The notes under the pieces were generated by a model. That model ran no database searches. It was not told the DNA's origin and saw only the letters and a list, made by a program, of their open reading frames with translations. A DNA stretch of 64,000 bases. Source: Notospermus geniculatus. Lineage: Eukaryota > Nemertea > Pilidiophora > Heteronemertea > Lineidae. Location: contig NMRB01001302.1 in the NCBI GenBank assembly GCA_002633025.1, forward strand, positions 138,826 to 202,825. The letters are read 5' to 3'. Below, one piece after another: positions 57,152 through 64,000 of this stretch; position 1 is the first letter of the stretch, and each line of letters begins with the position of its first letter. Both the position numbers and the translations under genes were made by a program.

Positions 57152-57506
57152 TTAAGAAAAACTTTGGAGTTTTCGTCAATCAAGTAAATGTATACGGTCC
57201 GTGATATTTTCGAGATAGCTTCATGTCATGAAATATACGACGCAACAGGATGTTTTTCGTTGTAATGAATTTCATCGGATATGACTTGTTGCGTCCAATA
57301 TTTGAAAAACAGTTCTCTCCTCGTGTGCGGCGCGTTACCGATCAGACGCGCTCAGAAACAGTGCAAGCTCGTATAGGCCTACCCCCCCCCCCCGCCCAAT
57401 GTATTACATAAGGGCCTTTCAGACGGCAGAGCAAAAAGCCACATACCGATCCGATCCGATCGACCCACATTCAAAGCCGGTTGTGGTCTCCAGGATGTTC
57501 ACGCAT

Positions 57507-57784
57507 TTAAAGCCCCACTGTATTGAAGGTGAAAAACGCAAATCATCGCCGCGATTCTCACACGACGTCACGACGTCAGCGTAGTGTAAAATGTACTACG
57601 CTCTGTCAGAATACATTAGAGCTCTCCCTGCAGTTTTTTCCAATGCGTGCTGAAAACTAGGCCAGATTCTGTGAAGTGCGTATCAGGCAAGCATTTTGGG
57701 GACCTTCACCAGGCTATGGGACCTCTATGTGCACTCTCCTAACTTTTTGAAAATATCGTAAAATTCAATACTGTGGGGCTTTAA
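57507..57784. mobile_element. TTAAAGCC foldback element, member C
   Basis: TTAAAGCCCCACTGTATTGA at the left is inverted at the right as CAATACTGTGGGGCTTTAA. The interior matches members A and B throughout. The following 57785-58965 shows no recognisable gene, only a hairpin GACCACACCACC..GGTGTGGTC at 58438-58466. Confidence 0.85.
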
Positions 57785-58965
57785 ACGACTCATTTTGACC
57801 AGGACGCATTGCGGCTTCAAACTGAGCGCGCGGAACTCTCCATACTTGCTGGACCGATGGAGGTAGAAAATTTCGCTGGTACTGCGGGTATTGCGTAGCA
57901 GGAATTCAAACGGCCCTATGTGGAATACGTAGGCCTATTCAAGTAACATATATGCACTGGCATCTGGGGCTCTATTAATCCAATCAACCATTTTCATGCT
58001 TGTATTGTGCGTGGGTCGTTTGGCCATATGAGAAAATCAGCTACACTCTTCTCTTGATACTGTAAAGTTTTATTTTTTTTCTACATTTGTGAGTGACAAC
58101 ATTACACAGCACTAATGTCGAAGCTGACTGTGTTACAACAAAAGTTAATAGTAGTGAGGTTTCGCAAATGTGACGGATAACGAAGTACGAAATACGCAAA
58201 ATAGGTATAGATAAATAGGCCTACTAACGCTGGTTACACACTGCAGATATGCTTTGTTAAAGCATCCCGGCAGAAACAAATTCAAGGTGGCTCGTTAAAA
58301 TGACCCTGGTCAAATAACGTAAAAATAGGTCCGCAATCAACGCCATCGATCTATAGAGTACGGTAATTCAGTGTTCAGAACCGCAGGATGCTCCATTTTC
58401 GAGTTGACCTCAGGCATCAGTGAGTTGTCCATTTTTATGACCACACCACCCTCAGTGGTGTGGTCAGTATTGTTTTCGCAGGATGAAAAAAAAATTCTCT
58501 ACCACTTTTTCTTTCCTCCACGTTTTCGGTCAAACTTGGGCATGCACGTCAAATTTGACTTGCACAGTCTAAAGATCTAATTGTCCTCTCGCGATGAAAA
58601 GGTTCCTGTGCACTTTCATTCAATTTTGGCTCAGATAATGAACTTTTTGAGCTAAGTAAATCAGGATCGCTTTAGTCTATAAATAGAATCGGGGATTCCC
58701 CGTTTAATACCTGCAGTGTGTCTGTACGTGTTGTCCACAACGTCATGACGACGTGTACATATGTACATGTAGATGTGTAGGCCTAAATCTTGATGGATCG
58801 TTTGCCAGTTCGTCGTCACAGACGCAGCATTCGAACACCGCCATCTTACGTCAACATAAAAAACCAGCTTCTGGCAAATTTTGTGGTGTGGTCATGAATT
58901 CACTCTCAGTGAATTCTCAGTTCTAGTTTAGTTTCATCTCCTCCGCTTTTCTTTTGTGCATTCTC

Positions 58966-59601
58966 TACACAGAGAAAAGAATCGATCTCCTATCGAGATA
59001 AAATGATTCTCCAACTCTTGTCCCTAAAATGAGTTTCTTTTGCTACTCGAATGGACGTAACTGGGTCTCCACTTGAGATGATAGTGTCTCCAACTGGTTA
59101 AAAGGATTCTCAGCTGTATCCACCGGATTGTCTGTTGTCTCAAATCAAATAAACAAGTTCTGTCTCCATATAAAAAAAGTTTTACGCCCAGTGGGTTTCG
59201 AACCTAGGACCCTCTGACCGCTAGTCGGAGATCCGAGCCACTACACCACCGAGCTCCTCGTATCAGCAGATTTTGTTCCCCCTCGATTTGTTTTCCAAGA
59301 GTTGAGTTTGTTCTCAAAATCAGGACACCAATTTTCTCTGGCTGATGCCCTATCCCATCGACTGGGGAACTGAGAAAACTCAAAATGAGTAGATTTTATC
59401 TCTACTTGATATGAATTCAAGGTGTGTCCTTCAGAATGAGACTCCAGTTGCAGTTGTCTCCAGTCAATGCAAGAGGGCATCAGCAGGAGAAAATTGGTGT
59501 CTCATTCTGGGTTCGAGTAGCAAAAGAAACTCATTTTAGGGACAAGAGTATGCTGGAGAATCATTTTATCTCGAGATGAGATCGATTATTTTCTCTGTGT
59601 A
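58966..59601. mobile_element. 636-bp foldback with a tRNA-like core
   Basis: TACACAGAGAAAA, ATCGATCTC, GAGATAAAATGATTCTCCA and CCTAAAATGAGTTTCTTTTG are inverted at the right over about 90 bases. In the interior on the minus strand, 59190-59262 has A-box-like GTGGTGTAGTGG and B-box-like GGTTCGAAACCC. Confidence 0.8.
59190..59262 (-). repeat. tRNA-like segment inside the 636-bp foldback
   Basis: The minus strand reads GAGCTCGGTGGTGTAGTGGC, later AGGTTCGAAACCC. The acceptor stem does not pair, so it is probably tRNA-derived and not functional. Confidence 0.45.
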
Positions 59602-59642
59602 TTGTCAGATATCAACTACATGTATATTGAGATCCTTCATTC

Positions 59643-60916
59643 TTGGGGTTTTCTTTAAAATGTGCAGCAAAAATCGAGTTTTTCATGCATTCTTCACCCA
59701 GTATGGCACAGGGCAATGTATAGTTTGTTCAACCTAAATTCTTCATCGATTCATGACCAATTAGGTTTTTTCATTAAAAAATTCCAAGAATTCGAAAATC
59801 GCGTTTGATACATGTATATTGAATGAGGTGGCAAGATTTCATTTTTTTTCTCTTGGATATGTACCATGATGTACATGAGGTGTTGTTGGGCCAGATACTG
59901 TATCTGCCAGACAAAACCGAAATGTACTACATGGACGTGTAGATGTGCACGTATTCGTCTAACTTTCCCCAAATCAACACAATCAATAAATCAAAACATG
60001 AATAAAGGTATGAATATCTATTGGTTTTACAATCGTTTTTCAGTGTTACTGAATTGTGCGATTTGTCGGTATTTATTTTGCTTTGCTTAGCATTGCTTAG
60101 AAATCGGTGAAACTGAAAGAAGCCACTTGAATACCGATACCGATCACGCGAGTGGTCAAGTGAGGAGAGGCAGAAAGGTGTTCAGAGCATCTCATATAAG
60201 ACGGCAGATGCGTATTTACCTTACCTCTGAAGGACCATGTTTTAGCCCAGATACGTTAAAGGAGCACGGTATTGGATCTCAAATGCGTTATTTGACTGCC
60301 GACTTAGAGGGAGCCACCTAGCGGCAGTAATACGAACTAGAAAAATGCATTACAAAATGTACGTAGTAAATCGGGTCAACTCGCCGATACGTAGTTAGTC
60401 CCTGGGTTGGAGAGTGGCACAGTGGCGCCGGCTGTCGAGAAAAAGTGGCAATACCGTGCTCTTTTAAGTGTTCGACGTACGATGTAAACTCACGTGTGGA
60501 CTATATTAGCTAAAATCGTTTTATTGCCGAAGTAATATCGGAGGATTTTTTAAGATTAACAACCAGTGTGAGTGTAATCTAACCTCCCCAAGGCCCATAT
60601 CCACAGGCTGTTTCCTTCCTAGTTGTTCCTGGGGACATTCTTTCCTCTCATCCTGCTGCAATATAGGCCAACAAAATGAGGAGAGGTCACGGGACGACGA
60701 TATCAGGCGTTTAATTGCTTAAAGCTGAACAATATGTATAAAATAAAAGATCATTTGAATACTTTTAATCGGGGAGGCAAAAAGGCTCAGCTGCTCAGCT
60801 TCCCCATCTCTAAGGATCAAGACGTTGGTTGTTACATACAAAATACCCTCAGATGCTATATACATGTACAATGCTCAAGTTCTTTTGCTTGCGAAATATA
60901 GCATGACGTGATATTG
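59643..60916 (+). other. Truncated unit 4: 5' flank only
   Basis: Matches the unit 3 flank from 47676 to about 48735 in order, then stops at GCATGACGTGATATTG, where unknown sequence (GGGCCGAATTCATGAAAAC) begins. No exon of the gene follows in the window. Confidence 0.8.
60256..60467. mobile_element. TTAA-flanked foldback, TTAAAGGAGCACGGTATTG ends
   Basis: TTAAAGGAGCACGGTATTG is inverted at the right as CAATACCGTGCTCTTTTAA. The empty site ACGTTAAGTG is present in units 1 and 3. Confidence 0.85.
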
Positions 60917-61213
60917 GGCCGAATTCATGAAAACTAGCATTTGCTTTTTCTTGGCTTTTTCTTGAAGAGGTATTTATAAAGTTTCGTTTTTGCTTCATAG
61001 AACAAGCAACTCCCTACAAGAATTAGCAGAAGCTTTATCTTGCGAGCATTAGCTTCATCAGATAGAAAATGCTTGAGAGCGTATACATAAAACTGAGCTT
61101 TTCCTCATGCCATGAAACATTTGCTGTCATTCGTGCAAGCTCCTCCAGAGTGGATTGACGTCTAGCTTAAGAGCACCTTTCCCTTTCCGGACGCTATGTT
61201 CATGCATGTAAGA

Positions 61214-61627
61214 GCAGGGGCGGATACGGAGGGGGGTTCTGGGGATTGGAACTCCCCTCGGCGACCAAAGATAACATTTTTTTATCGCTACACATCAGTT
61301 ATCTCACTTTTAGCGTAGCGCCTGTGCTTGCCTCTGAATAATCATTGTTGCATCGATGGTTCGACGAAACTCTATTCCCCTGCTCGGGACAACATTTTGA
61401 ACGCTTGCGCTATTCCGAAATGTCCAGGAGGCGTGGCATCGGACTTTCTCAACATCAAAATCGCGTCTCAGATCTTCTAATTTTAAAAAAATTACTGGAG
61501 GAGGTCCATAGACCCGCGCCCATTCGGCGCCAGCGGCGCTGGTGCAGCGCAAGCCGATGGCGCGCGCGAATCCAGTGCATCTACCTTCGAAACCCACCTT
61601 CGGAACCAACCCCGGATCCGCCTTTGA
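61214..61627. mobile_element. GC-rich CAGGGGCGGAT element
   Basis: The left end CAGGGGCGGATACGG and the right end CCCCGGATCCGCCTTTG pair. A second element of the type (CAGGGGCGGATCCGGGGGTT) starts directly after it at 61630, with only a possible diverged end near 61850. Open frames here are GC-rich shadows. Confidence 0.65.
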
Positions 61628-61850
61628 CAGGGGCGGATCCGGGGGTTGGTGTTCGGGGGGTTCGATACCCCCTTCGCGTCCGCGGTGACCATTTTAAAAA
61701 GCATTTCTGGCTGACGTTGACATCAAAACACTGATTTCGGATGTGGTTTTTAGGAACAAAACGTCACCAAAAAATACCCCAGAACGCGTCTCGGAGCATC
61801 TAGATTTTCAATTTTCCTGGGGGAGGCCCAGACCCCCCGTCGGGGCGAGG

Positions 61851-62997
61851 GTCTTCGGCTGGGTTTACATAGAGCCACACGAAACACGATCACTCGACAC
61901 GATACGTTGACATACGCGTGTGTTGATGAACTGACAATGGATTTTCCAATCTGCCGTTTACATTAGTCTATACGCGTGGGGTTACGTAGAGAGTGCTCCT
62001 GTGGTCTGGAAAAACCTAGTAAGCCTCTTACACAATTTTGAGAAAACGAAGGGAAACCGTTTTCCTCCAGGATTAAGCTGCAGGAGACATAATGAATTTC
62101 GTGTTGCCTTTTTAGTTCATCATAATGGAAGGTCTTTCTAGTGCATGACATTTGATTTGATTTGATGACTTCATCCGATTACATTATGACTTAGTACATA
62201 CTCTGGTTGGCTCTCTATACTTGCTAGGTTCTTCCAGATCAGAGCACATGAATTTGCTCAGGACCTGCCGACTTACTGGGTTCTTCCAGATCAAAAACAG
62301 CTAAATGAAATGGGTTTTATGCAGTTTTATTTCATAATATGATGGGGTAAGACCTAATAAGTTCAAATTACGGGCTAACTCCACTTTCATAAAAAAGTGA
62401 CATGCTAGGTTTTCCCATATCATAGGAGAGTGGAGTATATACACGTTTTGAAGAGAACGAGCATGCTCGTTATTTCAGGCCTGTGCTGACTTCGTGGGAA
62501 GATCTTGCGTTGTTTGGAAGTACGGAGATGCGCATTTTAGGATGTTTCCTCATCAAATATCACATCTTTTTATTTGCATCACGAAATGCATGATGCCTAA
62601 TGAAAATAATGCCAAAATTCGAGGCATCGTGTCAAATGATAGACACAGGATGAAGGCCTATGTAAACCGCCGTGTTGGCGTGTCGTATTATCTACGCGTA
62701 CCGTGGCGTGTCTTGCGTGTATCGACACGCTCTATCTATACTATAATGGAGGGTAGCCATGTTGGATTTTGTTATCAACCTGAGTTGACCTGTTTATCTG
62801 CTATACCTTGCCATGTAAGTACACAGTTACGGTGAACCGGACTCTCTGCCCTATCTCCTCCTTAGTTAGGGCTTGAATCCTACGAAGAGCGGCCTATGTA
62901 TACAGTACAATAGGAGGAGCGTGTTTTATTACGGAATTTTGGTTTTAAAAGTGATGATTTGCATGAAAAAGAGAGAAAATCAGATGTGTGGTACAAA
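61851..62997. other. No recognisable feature
   Basis: A 113-codon frame at 62494-62835 has an AG-like start (TATTTCAG before GCCTGTGC at 62480) and a possible donor CATG/TAAGT near 62815. It has no recognisable motif and is not claimed as an exon. Confidence 0.4.
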
Positions 62998-64000
62998 GTA
63001 TGAATGATGGTAAATGATCTGTCGACACTTCAAGTTTTTTATAAAAATAAGTACCACCTGGTGGCAATTTGGATAACCTGGTGGAGCCCTTCTTTGCGTT
63101 AGAATAGAAAATGAAGAGTAGCGACAGATTTAAGAGGAACTAACATTTTTATCCAACAGAGTTCCATTGAAATTTGATATGGAGTTGATAGAAGGATGTC
63201 CAGTGAATAAACAAAGAAGAGTTCACCTTGGCATAATACTGGATTTCCAAGATATTAACCCCCAAAGAAGCTAATGACTGCATTTTCACCCAACTTGTCA
63301 AAAATATTCTGCTTTAATCCAAGATGATATTGGGCAAGCAAAGGTATTTTCTCTGCTCCTATCCTTACACTTTATAGCTCACCAAAAATCTCTTTGGCAC
63401 TGTGCAGGGTTTTAGCGGGGCCAGCTTCTGAATTTCATGGAGTCACCACTTCGGCCCATTCTGTAGCACTTTTCGGGGTGCTTTAAAATTTTAATCCAGA
63501 CTCCTAAATCAATGGTATTGCATGAGTTTAGAGCCTTTTCCCTATAGATTCATAATAACCCTGAAGTTCTATGGCACCCCTAATATTTGACCCGTAATCT
63601 GGGGGTGGAAACATAGATATTCTGCCACCAGAGGGCTCTGTAAGCCCCTAGTCATTTCCCGCTAAATACAGACTCATGCCAAAGGGAAACTTTCAGAAAT
63701 ATCATGAGGATGATCATGGCAGACAATATAGGAAGTTATGCAATGGCACTTTTGTGGATTACAACAATAGGTGGCGCTTCATTACCACACATCCATTTCC
63801 CCTAAATCCGGAAACATGCCAAAGGGAAACCTTCTGAAATATCATCAGCATGATCATGGCACACAATTTAGGAAGTTGCGCAATCGCACTTTTCTGTATC
63901 ACAGCAAAATACTCCTCTGCCAAATGTCTCCAACTTGCTTGAAACCAAGCAGATATTTTTAGCCACATACCAGTTAATTATGGTCTGATAAGAAACACAT
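62998..64000 (-). mobile_element. Inverted partial copy of the 54443-57151 family, cut by the window edge
   Basis: The reverse complement of 62998-63480 follows 56905 down to about 56400 closely (GGTGGCAATTTGGATAACCT, GAAGAGTTCACCTTGG, CAAGATGATATTGGGCAAGC). The GCCAAAGGGAAAC repeats at 63665-63900 match those at 56060-56330. The element continues beyond the window. Confidence 0.75.

Larger units (their letters stand above)
47676..57370 (+). other. Duplicated gene unit 3
   Basis: Begins near TTTAAAACGTGC (matching 59652), follows the same order of flank blocks as unit 2, includes exon 1, intron and exon 2, and continues after the 54443-57151 insertion to about 57370 with the same 3' flank as unit 1. 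The 47876-49612 flank is the least interrupted version of the 5' flank in the window and has no recognisable gene or promoter motif. Confidence 0.85.

Noticed and set aside
62494-62835. 113-codon frame with flanking AG and GT
   Set aside because: No recognisable motif, no partner exon and no paralogue in the window.

Overview
This window is draft eukaryotic DNA, most likely from a marine invertebrate animal. The signs are GT-AG introns, very dense DNA transposons and foldback elements, tRNA-derived repeats, a strong excess of the palindromic words TAGGCCTA, ACCGGT and TACATGTA, and assembly gaps (364 N at 1721-2084, single N at 24470, 52438 and 54816). An invertebrate deuterostome (echinoderm, hemichordate or cephalochordate) is my guess from this texture only. 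There are no rRNA genes, no CRISPR array and nothing bacterial.

The backbone is a direct tandem array of one duplicated gene unit. Unit 1 is about 282-16118, unit 2 about 21641-47400, unit 3 about 47676-57370, and a fragment of a fourth (5' part only) is at 59643-60916. Each complete unit has about 2 kb of shared 5' flank, a 324-bp exon 1, one intron and a 960-978-bp exon 2. The exons join in phase and predict a protein of about 430 residues that I do not recognise. Copies 1 and 3 are open. Copy 2 has one nonsense codon near the end, and the frame stays open behind it to the ancestral stop.

Nearly everything else is mobile DNA inserted into these units. Because the units are paralogous, each serves as an empty-site control for the others, so many insertion boundaries can be read to the base. 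The most layered case is the 5' flank of copy 2. A 13,456-bp segment (30047-43502) sits there between 7-bp duplications (ATGCTTT). Its terminal inverted repeats are built from about a dozen GATAATGTAGTAA-type repeats. Inside it, an 11,157-bp Mutator-like element (31354-42510) is flanked by a perfect 9-bp duplication (GGGGAAGGC). That element carries a three-exon gene for a DDE transposase with a SWIM zinc finger (33408-37196). A Tc1/mariner-type foldback element (37318-38837) and several smaller foldbacks are nested inside it in turn.

Other insertions are a 2.7-kb deleted relative of the Mutator element (24744-27453), a dead PIF/Harbinger transposase split by another element (about 20200-21124), a family of TTAA-flanked elements, GC-rich elements with 5-bp duplications, and AGGGAG-ended foldbacks. 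Two coincidences stand out. The TTAA that contains the stop codon was hit independently in copies 2 and 3 by different elements, and one intronic site was hit in copies 2 and 3 by two different AGGGAG foldbacks. All family assignments are from memory and reading alone; no database search was possible.
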